Positions 43,659-53,150 of a DNA stretch of 64,000 bases are shown here, in pieces (positions within the stretch are counted from its first letter, which is position 1; each line of letters begins with the position of its first letter). The notes under the pieces were generated by a model, which saw nothing but the letters and a program-made list of their open reading frames with translations, made no database searches and had not been told where the DNA came from. This DNA is from JBCBTD01 sp039818825 (GTDB taxonomy: Bacteria; Pseudomonadota; Alphaproteobacteria; Geminicoccales; Geminicoccaceae). A program made the translations under genes and the position numbers. Location of the stretch: NCBI GenBank assembly GCA_039818825.1, contig JBCBTD010000007.1, forward strand, positions 1-64,000, in the 5' to 3' direction.

Positions 43659-45116
43659 TCACCCGGCGGGCCGATCGACGGCCACCGCGGGCACGTCCGT
43701 CACCGCGTCGGCAGCCTTCGAGCCCTTCTCCAGCGGCGTGATCGTCCATCCCATGACGCCGAACAGGATCGTCACCAGCGGCGACAACCAACAGAAGAAG
43801 TTGAAGGGGAGGTAGGCGATCGTCGCGACACCCAACGTCGCCGCCTGGAAGGCACCGCCTGAGTTCCAAGGCACCAGGTTGGCGGTGACCGTGCCCGAGT
43901 CCTCCACCGCGCGGGACAGGTTCTGGGGTGCCAGACCGCGTTCGCGATAGGCCTGGGCGTAGGTGCGACCGCCCATGACGATCGACATGTATTGATCGCA
44001 AAGGATGATGTTGGCGGCGATGCAGGTCAGCGCCGTCGATGCGATCAGCGAGCCGGTGGACTGGGCCCAGGCCAGCACCCGGTCGGCGACCACTTTGAGC
44101 TGGAGCGTCCGCTCCATCACACCGCCGAACATCATCGCCACGATGATGAGTGCGATCGTGTACATCATCGATTCGAGGCCGCCGCGACTCAACAGGTCGT
44201 CCACGTCAGCGACGCCGGTGTCCGAGGTGTAGCCACTGAACGCCGCAGTCACGAGCTGCTCGTAGTTGGCACCCTGTAGGGCGATCGCGCAGATCACGCC
44301 GGCCAGAACGCCGAGCGTGATCCCCGGGATCGCGGGCACGCGACGCACCGACACGACCAACACGAAGAGCGGCGGCAGCAGCAGCGCAGCGTTGATGGTG
44401 AAGTTCGCATCCAACGTCGTCAGGATCGAATCGATCCGCCCCAGATCGCCCGCGGCCGAACCGAGTTGCTGGCTCAGCACGATCTCGATCACCAGCGTCA
44501 ACGCGAAGGCGACGCCGGTCGTGTAACTCATGTGCTTGATGTGGGTGAAGAGATCCGTGCCGGCCATGGCCGGCGCGAGATTGGTGGTGTCCGAAAGCGG
44601 GGACATCTTGTCGCCGAAGTAGGCGCCGGACAGCACGGCACCGGCGACGACCGGCAAGGGCAGACCGAGACCGGCACCGACACCCATGAGCGCCACGCCG
44701 ATCGTGCCCGTCGTCCCCCAACTGGTGCCGGTCGCCAGGGACGAGATCGCGCAGATGACGAGCGCCGTCGGCAGGAAGATCTCGGGCGAGAGGACCTCCA
44801 GCCCGTAATAGATGATCGTCGGCACCACACCGGCGAGGATCCAGACCCCGATCAGCACGCCGACGATCAGCAGGATGATCATCGCCGGCAGCGCATTGGC
44901 GATGCCCTTGACCATCCCTTCCTGGACGACGTCCCAGCTGAAGCCGCAGCGCAGTGCGACGATGCTGGCGACGATGACGCCGAGGAGCATCGGGATGTGC
45001 GGATCCATGCCGAACATCACGATCGAGACGCTGATGCCGACGACGAGCGAGAACAGCGAGATCAGCGCCTCGCCAAGTGTTGGTAGTCGGGCGCCTGCGG
45101 GCAGCTCCAGGTCCAT
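43659..45116 (-). CDS. nhaC: NhaC family Na+/H+ antiporter
   Basis: 485-residue membrane antiporter with about 12 helices. Family motifs TGTSWGTTGTIGVALMGVG and FGDKMSPLSDTTNLAPA are clear. It lies between ornithine cyclodeaminase and arginase on the same strand (47 and 82 bp gaps). NhaC-type proteins include amino-acid exchangers, so an arginine/ornithine or proton-linked amino acid role is plausible here. Confidence 0.9.
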   Translation of the reverse strand: MDLELPAGARLPTLGEALISLFSLVVGISVSIVMFGMDPHIPMLLGVIVASIVALRCGFSWDVVQEGMVKGIANALPAMIILLIVGVLIGVWILAGVVPTIIYYGLEVLSPEIFLPTALVICAISSLATGTSWGTTGTIGVALMGVGAGLGLPLPVVAGAVLSGAYFGDKMSPLSDTTNLAPAMAGTDLFTHIKHMSYTTGVAFALTLVIEIVLSQQLGSAAGDLGRIDSILTTLDANFTINAALLLPPLFVLVVSVRRVPAIPGITLGVLAGVICAIALQGANYEQLVTAAFSGYTSDTGVADVDDLLSRGGLESMMYTIALIIVAMMFGGVMERTLQLKVVADRVLAWAQSTGSLIASTALTCIAANIILCDQYMSIVMGGRTYAQAYRERGLAPQNLSRAVEDSGTVTANLVPWNSGGAFQAATLGVATIAYLPFNFFCWLSPLVTILFGVMGWTITPLEKGSKAADAVTDVPAVAVDRPAG

Positions 45117-45163
45117 GTCCGTTGTTCCTTTTCTCGACGTTTCCTACGTCGATTGATGACGGC

Positions 45164-46219
45164 TCACTGAGTGGGTCGGGCTCGCATCAGCATGCCGTAG
45201 AGGTCGCGTGGGTCGTCCGGGTCGGCGAGCAAGTCGAGCCGATCGAAGTGGCCGACGTCGTGCAGCCGGTCGCGCACGTAGCGTAGCGCCGAGAAGTCTT
45301 CGACGGCGAAGCCAACCGAATCGAACAACGTGATCTGGCCGGCGTCGACGCGTCCAGGCGCATCGCCGACGATCACCTGCCAAAGTTCGGTGACCGGGTG
45401 ATTCACCGGCAGTTGCTGGAGTTCACCCTCGACCCGCGTCTGCGGCGGATACTCGACGAAGATGTCGGAGCGAAGGAGAATGTCCCGGTGGAGTTCAGTC
45501 TTGCCGGGACAGTCGCCGCCGACCGCGTTGATGTGCTGACCGCCACCGATCATGTTGTCGGTCAGGATGGTCGCGTACTGCTTGTCGGCCGTGACGGTCG
45601 TCACGATGTCGACGCCTTCGACCGCCTCCTCGCCGCTGCCACAGATGGTGATGGCGAAGCCGCGCTCGGCCAGGTTCTGCGCGCACCTCAGACTGGCACT
45701 GCCGTCGATGTCGTAGAGACGAAGGCGGTCGACGCCCACCAGTGCTTTGAAGGCCAACGCCTGGAACTCCGACTGGGCACCGTTGCCGATGATCGCCATG
45801 GCCCGCGCCGCCGGCGGCGCGAGGTAGGTCGCTGCCAGCGCCGACATCGCCGCGGTGCGCAATGCCGTCAGGATCGTCATCTCGGTGATCAGGACCGGAT
45901 AGCCGTTGTCGACCTGCGCCAGCACCCCGAACGCCGTGACCGTCTGGCGCCCCTCCTTCGTGTTCTTCGGATGGCCGTTGACGTACTTGAACCCGTAGGC
46001 CTCGCCATCACTGGTCGGCATCAACTCGATCACGCCCTCCGCCGAATGCGCAGCGATGCGCGGCGTCTTGTCGAAGAGCGGCCACCTGCGGAAGTCGGCT
46101 TCGATGTAGGCTGCAAGGTCGACGAGGAACCGCTCCACGCCGATCGCGTGGACCATCTTCATCATGTTGTGGACGCTGACGAAGGGAACGAGCGCGAGTA
46201 CGGATGGCGCGTAGGGCAT
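45164..46219 (-). CDS. Ornithine cyclodeaminase
   Basis: 351-residue NAD-dependent ornithine cyclodeaminase/mu-crystallin family enzyme that turns ornithine into proline and ammonia. NAD-binding AIIGNGAQSEFQALAF, substrate-side EMTILTALRTAAMSALAA and INAVGGDCPGKTEL are conserved; the Asp in the last motif is the catalytic one in the family. ATG at 46219 gives the usual length. It heads the unit with nhaC and arginase. Confidence 0.92.
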   Translation of the reverse strand: MPYAPSVLALVPFVSVHNMMKMVHAIGVERFLVDLAAYIEADFRRWPLFDKTPRIAAHSAEGVIELMPTSDGEAYGFKYVNGHPKNTKEGRQTVTAFGVLAQVDNGYPVLITEMTILTALRTAAMSALAATYLAPPAARAMAIIGNGAQSEFQALAFKALVGVDRLRLYDIDGSASLRCAQNLAERGFAITICGSGEEAVEGVDIVTTVTADKQYATILTDNMIGGGQHINAVGGDCPGKTELHRDILLRSDIFVEYPPQTRVEGELQQLPVNHPVTELWQVIVGDAPGRVDAGQITLFDSVGFAVEDFSALRYVRDRLHDVGHFDRLDLLADPDDPRDLYGMLMRARPTQ

Positions 46220-46481
46220 TCTTGGCCTCGTTCGCGGCGCTACGCTGGGCAGCGCTCGACCAGCGGTTGGCCAAGCAGAATAGCGCGTTCGGGGCGGGTT
46301 GGCGAGGCACGTGCCTACGACGTCGGTTGCTGTCGCACCGACGGAGCGAGTTCGCGTGCGAGCGACCCGAACCGCTCGGGTGGCCAGGGTCGGGCGGGTA
46401 TCGATCTGGCGACACACACACGGAAACGCCTTACCGCCGCTTGGCGAAGGCCCAGCCTCGAGACGAATGTGGTGCGGGAGG

Positions 46482-46556
46482 TGGTGACCCCACGGGGACT
46501 CGAACCCCGGTTTCAGCCGTGAGAGGGCCGCGTCCTAACCGCTAGACGATGGGGCC
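46482..46556 (-). tRNA. tRNA-Glu (anticodon CTC)
   Basis: 75 nt cloverleaf on the minus strand with encoded CCA. Acceptor GGCCCCA pairs with TGGGGTC; the anticodon loop reads CTCTCAC with CTC at positions 34-36; the T-arm contains GGTTCGAGTCC. All stems close, with one G-U in the acceptor. It stands alone between ornithine cyclodeaminase and the RNA methyltransferase. Confidence 0.96.
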
Positions 46557-46605
46557 ATGTAGCGGAAGCCGTCATGTAGCGGCGCCCTCGTGCTCGATCA
46601 AGCCG

Positions 46606-47853
46606 CTATTGGCGCACGAACACCCCGACCAGTTCGATCTCGGCGGCGTAACGGAATTGGTCGACCACGGCGACCGAGCGCAAGTCCAGGCCGCCTTCGA
46701 CCAACGAGGCGGCGTCGCGGGCGAAGGTCACGGGCGCACACGAGACGTAGACGACACGCTCGATGCGACTGCCTGCGAGCGCCCCGACCTGCGCCTCGGC
46801 GCCGCGCCTCGGCGGATCGAGGACCGCGGCATCGAACTGCTCGAGTTCGGCGCTGCCGAGCGGCGCCCGGTCGAGGTCGCGCCGCAGCACCTCGAGCCGT
46901 GGATGGCGACCGGCCATCGCGGCGACGGCATCTCCGTCGCGCTCGACAGCGACGACCTTGGCACCGGCGTCGAGTGCAGCGGCCGCGAGCGTGCCGATGC
47001 CAGCGTAGAGATCGACGACTCTCCCGGCGCCGGCAAGCGCGCCACTGACCAGCGACTGCAGCGCGCGTTCGCCGGCGACCGTCGGTTGCACGAAGACGCC
47101 GAGCGGCGGCACGACCGACAGGGCCGGCCACGACAGCTCAGGTGTTCGGCGAACCAGGATCGGCTCGGCCACGACGTCGCTGCGCGTCTGCCAGCCCAGC
47201 CGCGCAAGATCCTGATCGTCGGCGAAGGTGGCGAGTTGCTCGCGGTCGTCGAGCGTGGGCGACGCCGAGCCGATCCAAAGTAGGTCGACGAAGCCGGCGT
47301 GCTCGGTCAACTCCACCTCGGATGGGCGCCAGTCCAAGCGCTCCAAGAGCACGCGCAGCGGCGCAAGCAGGGCGACGAGCCTCGGATCGGCGATCGGGCA
47401 ACGGTCGACGTCGACGACGCGGTTCGAGCGCCGTGCCCGGTAGCCAAGCTCCGGCGCGCCATGGCGGCGTTCCACCCCGAGCCTGATCCGGCGGCGGCTG
47501 CCGAGCGGGCTTTGGTGGGCCCACTCGACCGGCGGCCGCAAGCCGCGACGAGCCAGCGCATGGCGCACACGGCCGAGCTTCCACGCGGTCTCGTCGGCCG
47601 GCATCAGGTGCTGGCTGACGCAGCCGCCGCAAGTGCTGAAATGCGGGCAAGGCGGCGCCGCCCGCTCGACCTCGCCAAACCGGGCGACGCTGGTCGCGAT
47701 GACGGTCGGGTTGCCGTCCAGCGCGAAGCGGACGAGGTGGCGTTCGCCCGGGAGCGCTCCTGGAACGGCGAGCCTTTGGCCGTCGCTGCGTGCGAGCCCG
47801 TCAGCCTGGTCGCCGAGCCCGTCGATCACCACCTCTCGCTCGACGACCGTCAA
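46606..47853 (-). CDS. TrmA/RlmD-family RNA 5-methyluridine methyltransferase
   Basis: 415 residues from a TTG at 47853; a TTG at 47886 would overlap the neighbouring gene. An N-terminal TRAM-like stretch is followed by the Fe-S cysteines C69, C75 and C78 (CPHFSTCGGC) plus one near residue 156. SAM-binding VVDLYAGIGTLAAAAL, VLDPPRRGAEAQV and the catalytic Cys in VYVSCAPVTFARD complete the signature of 23S rRNA or tRNA m5U methylases. Which uridine is modified cannot be read. Confidence 0.9.
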   Translation of the reverse strand: MTVVEREVVIDGLGDQADGLARSDGQRLAVPGALPGERHLVRFALDGNPTVIATSVARFGEVERAAPPCPHFSTCGGCVSQHLMPADETAWKLGRVRHALARRGLRPPVEWAHQSPLGSRRRIRLGVERRHGAPELGYRARRSNRVVDVDRCPIADPRLVALLAPLRVLLERLDWRPSEVELTEHAGFVDLLWIGSASPTLDDREQLATFADDQDLARLGWQTRSDVVAEPILVRRTPELSWPALSVVPPLGVFVQPTVAGERALQSLVSGALAGAGRVVDLYAGIGTLAAAALDAGAKVVAVERDGDAVAAMAGRHPRLEVLRRDLDRAPLGSAELEQFDAAVLDPPRRGAEAQVGALAGSRIERVVYVSCAPVTFARDAASLVEGGLDLRSVAVVDQFRYAAEIELVGVFVRQ

Positions 47854-47872
47854 GCGTCCGGCGCGGCGCCGC

Positions 47873-48205
47873 CTATTCGAGCGCAACGAGGCTGACCCGC
47901 TCGCCTTCGTCCATGTCGACCAGCATCAGATAGGTCTTGCCGCCGTCGTCCTCGAGAACCAGCAGCGCGTGGCCGTCGGCGAAGCGCAAATCGACGATCC
48001 GTGAGTTGGCCGGCGTCGCAACGGACTGGGCCGGACCCTCACGGCGATCGACCTCCACGGCACGATCGTTGTCGCGCTTGGCGAGAAACAGGTAGACGAA
48101 ACCAGCAGTGCCGACGAGCAGCAGCACTGCGGCCGTCACCACGAACAACTTGAGGCCCCGCACCCATTGATCCATCGGATCGGAACCAGATGACGTCTCT
48201 TCCAT
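47873..48205 (-). CDS. Small single-span membrane protein (DUF6476-like)
   Basis: 110 residues from the ATG at 48205, or 100 from 48175. One membrane helix (LKLFVVTAAVLLLVGTAGFVYLFLA) near the N-terminus is followed by a short soluble beta-rich tail (ALLVLEDDGGKTYLMLVDMDEGERVSLVALE), resembling an alphaproteobacterial family of unknown function. With the longer start it overlaps the divergent pseudouridine synthase gene head to head by 16 bp. Confidence 0.6.
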   Translation of the reverse strand: MEETSSGSDPMDQWVRGLKLFVVTAAVLLLVGTAGFVYLFLAKRDNDRAVEVDRREGPAQSVATPANSRIVDLRFADGHALLVLEDDGGKTYLMLVDMDEGERVSLVALE

Positions 48206-49158
48206 CGGAACACCGTCTCGTCGCGACCGCCGACGACGACCGTCAGCGTCTCGACCGCTACTTGGCAGCACAGCTGCCGGCGCTGTCGCGGTCGCGTCTG
48301 GCCGAGTTGATCAAGGCCGGGCAGCTTCGCCTGAACGACGCGGTGGTAGAGGACCCGTCCTGGCGGGTCAAACGGGGCGACCGCGTGGCCCTGGCCGTAC
48401 CGGCGCCGATACCCTTGGCGCTGCAGCCGGAAGCGGTGCCCCTGGACGTGCTGTACGAGGACGCGCACCTCGTGGTGCTGGAGAAGCCCGCTGGCCTCGT
48501 CGTTCACCCGGCGCCGGGCCACGCCACGGGCACCCTGGTGCACGCCCTGCTCGGTCATTGCGCCGGCCAGCTTTCCGGCATCGGCGGCGTCGAACGCCCA
48601 GGAATCGTCCACCGGCTGGACAAGGACGTCAGCGGCGTGATGGTCGCGGCGAAGTCCGACGCGGCGCACCGAGGCCTTGCCGGCCTGTTCGCCGTGCATG
48701 ACGTCGAGCGTGCTTATGACGCCATCGTCGCCGGACTGCCGCCGACGAGCCTGCGCATCGATGCGCGAATCGGGCGGCACCCGCGCGACCGCAAGCGCAT
48801 GGCTGTGTTGCGCGACGGCGGCAAACGCGCGGTCACACATCTCCAACGAACGGCCGTGCTCGGTCATCTGGCGGCCCGCGTGCAGTGTCGGCTGGAGACC
48901 GGCCGGACGCATCAGATCCGCGTGCATTTGAGCCATCTGGGCCACGGAATCCTTGGTGATCCGCTCTACGGTCCGAAGCGGACGCAAGGCCTGCCGGCGG
49001 CCGCGCGCAGCCTGTTGCAAGGCTGGGGTCGAATCGCACTTCACGCTCGCGTCCTCGGCTTCACTCACCCGGTCACCGGCACAGCGCTGCGTTTCGAGCG
49101 ACCACCGCCTGTAGCGTTCGATACACTCTCGCGAGCGCTCGGTGTGCTAGATGCATAG
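48190..49158 (+). CDS. rluD: RluD-family 23S rRNA pseudouridine synthase
   Basis: 322 residues. N-terminal S4 RNA-binding domain (RLDRYLAAQLPALSRSRLAELIKAGQLRLN) then a synthase domain with catalytic Asp144 in HRLDKDVSGVMV and ETGRTHQIRVHL near the end. Length and layout fit RluD/RluC; RluD is favoured. The next gene, rpoH, follows after 87 bp, an order common in alphaproteobacteria. Confidence 0.9.
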   Translation: MTSLPSEHRLVATADDDRQRLDRYLAAQLPALSRSRLAELIKAGQLRLNDAVVEDPSWRVKRGDRVALAVPAPIPLALQPEAVPLDVLYEDAHLVVLEKPAGLVVHPAPGHATGTLVHALLGHCAGQLSGIGGVERPGIVHRLDKDVSGVMVAAKSDAAHRGLAGLFAVHDVERAYDAIVAGLPPTSLRIDARIGRHPRDRKRMAVLRDGGKRAVTHLQRTAVLGHLAARVQCRLETGRTHQIRVHLSHLGHGILGDPLYGPKRTQGLPAAARSLLQGWGRIALHARVLGFTHPVTGTALRFERPPPVAFDTLSRALGVLDA

Positions 49159-49245
49159 CGCTTTCGTCGCACCTAGTTCAGGACGGGTTCAGTGCTCGGC
49201 AGCGAAAGTGGTGTTTGGTCCTCGGTTTCGAGGGGGAGAAACGAC

Positions 49246-50160
49246 ATGGCGAGATTGCCCACCGTTCCGGCTGAAGGCTCCGGACTTTCCCGGTATTTGG
49301 ACGAGATTCGGCGTTTTCCGATGCTCGAGCCGAACGAGGAGTACGTGCTCGCCAAGTCGTGGCGGGACAACGGCAACGTCGACGCTGCCCATCGACTGGT
49401 GACGAGCCACCTGCGTCTCGTCGCCAAGATCGCCATGGGCTATCGCGGCTACGGCCTGCCGATGAACGAAATCATCTCCGAGGGCAATGTCGGGTTGATG
49501 CAGGCCGTCAAGCGGTTCGACCCGGAGCGCGGCTTCCGCCTCGCCACCTACGCAATGTGGTGGATTCGTGCAGCCATTCAGGAATACATCCTGCATTCGT
49601 GGTCGTTGGTGAAGATGGGCACGACCGCGGCGCAGAAGAAGCTCTTCTTCAACCTCCGCCGGCTGAAGAGCCAGATGCAGGAAATCGACGAGGGCGACCT
49701 CGGCCCCGAGGCCGTGAAGAAGATCGCCGACCACCTGCAGGTCACCGAGCAGGACGTGATCGACATGAACCGGCGCCTCGATGGCCCGGACCATTCGCTG
49801 AACGCCTCGCTCCGCGCCGACGGCGAGACCGAGTGGCAGGATTGGCTGGTCGACGAGCGGAGCACGCAGGAACATACGGTGCTCGAAGCGGACGAACTCG
49901 ACTACCGCCGCGAGCTGCTGGAGCGGGCCATGGGCGTCTTGAACGACCGCGAGCGCCACATCATCGCCGAGCGTCGGCTGCGCGAGGAACCGCTCACGCT
50001 GGAAGAGCTCAGCCAGCAGTACGGCATCAGCCGTGAGCGTGTCCGCCAGATCGAGGTCCGCGCCTTCGACAAGCTGCAACGCGCCATCAAGGGATTCGAG
50101 GCGGACGTGGTTGCTCAGAACGCGGCCAAGCGAGCCTTGGAGACTCACGAAACGGCCTGA
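49246..50160 (+). CDS. rpoH: RNA polymerase heat-shock sigma factor RpoH
   Basis: 304-residue sigma-32. Region 2 (SHLRLVAKIAMGYRGYGLPMNEIISEGNVGLMQAVKRFDPERGFRLATYAMWWIRAAIQEY), the RpoH box QKKLFFNLRRLKSQ and region 4.2 (LEELSQQYGISRERVRQIEVRA) are complete. The ATG at 49246 is preceded by GGGGGAGA; an upstream GTG-type extension lacks sigma homology. Confidence 0.96.
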   Translation: MARLPTVPAEGSGLSRYLDEIRRFPMLEPNEEYVLAKSWRDNGNVDAAHRLVTSHLRLVAKIAMGYRGYGLPMNEIISEGNVGLMQAVKRFDPERGFRLATYAMWWIRAAIQEYILHSWSLVKMGTTAAQKKLFFNLRRLKSQMQEIDEGDLGPEAVKKIADHLQVTEQDVIDMNRRLDGPDHSLNASLRADGETEWQDWLVDERSTQEHTVLEADELDYRRELLERAMGVLNDRERHIIAERRLREEPLTLEELSQQYGISRERVRQIEVRAFDKLQRAIKGFEADVVAQNAAKRALETHETA

Positions 50161-50545
50161 ACGCAGCGGCGGCTCATGCGGCGACGTTCGTGCTGACGGA
50201 CGGCGCCGGTGCTGGAGCGGAACCGCATGGGCTCGACGTCAACGAGCTCGAACCGGCCGTCCCCGGCTAGCTTCGTCGGCGGCCGTGTACCGCTAGCGGC
50301 CACGTGCGATGTTCGGCAAAGCGACCGCGGTCAGAAAACAGACGACCGCGAACGCCATGCCGAACGGCTCGTGGGGATCGCGAGCCCTACCACTGACCAG
50401 CAATTCGAGGGTGCCGACTGCGGCTCCAGCGCCCAGCACAATGAGCCCTCCGCCGCGACCAGCCTTCGCTGCGTGGCACACGGCGGTTTCCATGCATTGT
50501 GTTTGCGACCAATATGGGGGGCAACTTCGAGGAGTCGGCTGGACC
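50161..50545. other. Intergenic region between rpoH and the GntR gene
   Basis: 385 bp. No promoter boxes or terminator stand out. It contains one small minus-strand frame with two hydrophobic stretches (50293-50493), listed separately as doubtful, and GAGGAG before the GntR ATG. Confidence 0.5.
50293..50493 (-). CDS. Doubtful small membrane protein
   Basis: 66-codon frame whose product has two hydrophobic stretches (GLIVLGAGAAVGTLELLV and AFAVVCFLTAVALP) separated by a polar loop. There is no Shine-Dalgarno site and I recognise no family. The amphipathic pattern is more gene-like than the surrounding antisense frames, but this could be chance. Confidence 0.25.
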   Translation of the reverse strand: METAVCHAAKAGRGGGLIVLGAGAAVGTLELLVSGRARDPHEPFGMAFAVVCFLTAVALPNIARGR

Positions 50546-51235
50546 ATGAGCCTCCGGGCACCAAGTATCACGCTGCAACGGCGGACCACCGCGGACGACG
50601 TTTTCGAGCAATTGCGCTCGGAAATAGTATCGTTGCACTTGCCGCCTGGGACCAAGTTGTCCGAGGCTGAGGTGGCCAAGCGCTTCATGGTCTCCCGACA
50701 GCCGGTTCGCGAAGCGTTCATTCGGCTGGGCAACATGCAATTGGTGGCCATTCAGCCGCAACGCGGCACCATCGTGCGCCGAATCTCCCGCAGCGAGATT
50801 CTGCAAACCCGGTTCATCCGCACCGCCGTCGAGATCGAGGTCGTTCGCCGCGCCTGCGCGGCCTTCCGGTCGAGCGACGAGGCAGCCTTCGTCGCCAATC
50901 TGGCGAAGCAGCGAGCAGCGCTCGAAGCGATGGACGCCGACTGCTTCAATACCCTCGATTACGAGTTCCACCGCCTGCTTTGCGCGACGGCGGACTGCGC
51001 CTTCGCGTTCCAAACCATCGCCGAAAACAAGCTGTACGTCGATCGGCTGTGCATGCTTGCACTGTCCAGCGATGCGGGAAAACAAGAGCTGTTCGACGAT
51101 CATCAGATGATTTTCGAGCACCTCCGCGCCAACAACACGGACGGCGCGGTGGCGGCGACCCGCCTACATCTGTCGAGACTGAACGAGACGGTCGACTACG
51201 CCGAAGCTTGCCATCCTGACTATTTCGATGATTGA
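50546..51235 (+). CDS. GntR-family (FCD-domain) transcriptional regulator
   Basis: 229 residues. N-terminal winged helix (VFEQLRSEIVSLHLPPGTKLSEAEVAKRFMVSRQPVREAFIRL) and an all-helical FCD ligand domain with metal-binding His/Asp pattern (EFHRLLCA, HLSRLNET). ATG at 50546 after GAGGAG. Convergent with the TRAP operon, 15 bp from its last gene; probably its regulator, with a candidate operator at 54216. Confidence 0.9.
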   Translation: MSLRAPSITLQRRTTADDVFEQLRSEIVSLHLPPGTKLSEAEVAKRFMVSRQPVREAFIRLGNMQLVAIQPQRGTIVRRISRSEILQTRFIRTAVEIEVVRRACAAFRSSDEAAFVANLAKQRAALEAMDADCFNTLDYEFHRLLCATADCAFAFQTIAENKLYVDRLCMLALSSDAGKQELFDDHQMIFEHLRANNTDGAVAATRLHLSRLNETVDYAEACHPDYFDD

Positions 51236-51250
51236 ACTGCGACAGGGCGA

Positions 51251-52534
51251 CTAGCCAGCCAGTAGGTTGGGCAGCCCCATCGAGATCGCAGGAACGAAGG
51301 TCACTGCGAGCAATGCGACCAGCATCGCGATGTAGAACGGCCAGATCGACCTGACGGCCGCTTCGATCGGCACCTTGCCGACCGCACAACCGACGAACAG
51401 GCAAGAGCCGACCGGCGGCGTGCAGAGGCCGAGGCCGAGGTTCATCAAGAGCATGATACCGAACTGAACCGGGTCCATGCCGAGTTGGGTCGCGATCGGC
51501 AGGAAGATCGGCGTGCAGATCAAGATCAAAGCCGCCATGTCCATGATCATGCCAAGCATCAATAGCATGAGGTTGATCATCAGCAGGATCATGAACGGAT
51601 TTTGCGAGATCGAGAGCAGCGAACTCGTCAGCAGTTCGGGCACTTGATAGAGTGCCAGCAGATAGCCGAAGGCACTGGCGCAGCCGATCAAGATCATGAC
51701 CATCGAGGTGGTGCGAACGGCGTTGACGACCGCAGTCTTGAAGTCGTCCCAGCTGAGCGACCGATAGACGAATGCCGTCAGCACCAGGGCATACATGGCG
51801 CCAAAGGCACCGGACTCGGTCACCGTGAAGATGCCGGAGAGGACGCCGCCGACGATGATGATGGCCGTGACGAGACCTGGAATGGCCGTCACAGCGGCAA
51901 CGGCAACCGCGTTGAGGCCCGGGAACGGCTCAGCTGGATAGCCGTCTCGCAGTGCTACCATGTACGCGGCGATGGCGAGCAGAGCGCACATCAACATGCC
52001 GGGTATGACACCGCCAAGGAACAGGCTGGAGATCGGAATGCCGCCACCGGCCGCGACTGCGTAGATGATCATGTTGTGGCTGGGCGGGATGACCACGCCG
52101 GCGATCGAGGACGTGACCGTGACGTTCACCGCATAGGCACCGCGGTAGCCCTTCTCCTTCATCACCGGGATGAGGATGGAGCCGAGCGCCGAGATGTCGG
52201 CCACGGCGGAACCCGAGATCCCGCCGAAGAGCATGCTCGAGAAGATGTTGACCGAGGCGAGACCGCCGCGGACGTGGCCCACCAACGTCGACGCGAAACG
52301 GACGAGCCGAACAGCGATGCCGCCATGCAGCATCAGCTCGCCCGCGAAGATGAAGAACGGGATCGCGAGCAGTGAAAAGACCGTGATGCCCGATACGATA
52401 CGCTGAAACGTGATCAGTAGCGGGAAGCCCTCGTAGAAGAACGTGGCGGCAGCGGCCATCCCCATCGCGAACGCGACCGGAACGCCTGCGAGCACGCAGA
52501 ACGCGAAGAGGCCGAGGAGAAGGGCTAGTCCCAA
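51251..52534 (-). CDS. TRAP transporter large permease (DctM family)
   Basis: 427-residue transport subunit, about 12 helices. FGGISGSAVADISALGSILIP, VVIPPSHNMIIYAVA and LGLGLCTPPVGSCLFVG are the DctM/UxuM-type landmarks. Third gene of the binding protein, small permease, large permease order. Confidence 0.93.
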   Translation of the reverse strand: MGLALLLGLFAFCVLAGVPVAFAMGMAAAATFFYEGFPLLITFQRIVSGITVFSLLAIPFFIFAGELMLHGGIAVRLVRFASTLVGHVRGGLASVNIFSSMLFGGISGSAVADISALGSILIPVMKEKGYRGAYAVNVTVTSSIAGVVIPPSHNMIIYAVAAGGGIPISSLFLGGVIPGMLMCALLAIAAYMVALRDGYPAEPFPGLNAVAVAAVTAIPGLVTAIIIVGGVLSGIFTVTESGAFGAMYALVLTAFVYRSLSWDDFKTAVVNAVRTTSMVMILIGCASAFGYLLALYQVPELLTSSLLSISQNPFMILLMINLMLLMLGMIMDMAALILICTPIFLPIATQLGMDPVQFGIMLLMNLGLGLCTPPVGSCLFVGCAVGKVPIEAAVRSIWPFYIAMLVALLAVTFVPAISMGLPNLLAG

Positions 52535-52537
52535 GGT

Positions 52538-53083
52538 TCAATTCACCGCCGGGCCCGACGGCCGCCGCCCGACCACGGCGGCGACGAGCAGGCGGGACGC
52601 CCGGGCGCCTGCAAACAGAAAGATCAGGCCGCCGCAGATGGCCGCCGGTAAGGTGCGGACGCCCTCCGGGACGTCCAGCATCGGCAATTGGGTCTGCCAG
52701 CCGAACGCGACCAGCTGGGCGCAGGCGATGAGCATGACCAGACCGAATGCCGCCATGAACAGCTCGGCGACGATTCGCAAGAGCGTCCGCAGCGGTTCCG
52801 GCGCCGCCTCGCGGATGAATTTGATGCCCAGGTGGGTGTCGTCCCGGACGCCCGCCGCCGCGCCGAGGAAGGCGACGTAACACACCAGAACGAGCGCCAG
52901 TTGCTCGACCCAGGTCGGAGTCTCGTTGAGCACGTAGCGCCCGAACACCAGCCAGGCGAAGATGGTGATCAGCACCACCAAGGCGCAACTCGCAACGAGA
53001 ACACAGCCCGAGCGCAACATGTCGAGAACTGACTCTGGTCGCGGCCAACGGACAAGATGGGCAAACACGATCGTTCTCCGCAT
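52538..53083 (-). CDS. TRAP transporter small permease (DctQ family)
   Basis: 181-residue four-helix membrane subunit; the segment FGRYVLNETPTWVEQLALVLVCYVAFLGAAAGVRDDTHLGI is characteristic. A start at 53020 is also possible and would begin at the first helix. Three bases separate it from the large permease. Confidence 0.88.
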   Translation of the reverse strand: MRRTIVFAHLVRWPRPESVLDMLRSGCVLVASCALVVLITIFAWLVFGRYVLNETPTWVEQLALVLVCYVAFLGAAAGVRDDTHLGIKFIREAAPEPLRTLLRIVAELFMAAFGLVMLIACAQLVAFGWQTQLPMLDVPEGVRTLPAAICGGLIFLFAGARASRLLVAAVVGRRPSGPAVN

Positions 53084-53150
53084 CGACGGGACGCGGCAGA
53101 ACCCGAGAGAGCGTCCGAGCCCGCCGCGTCGTACGATCGACCCTTGGTCT

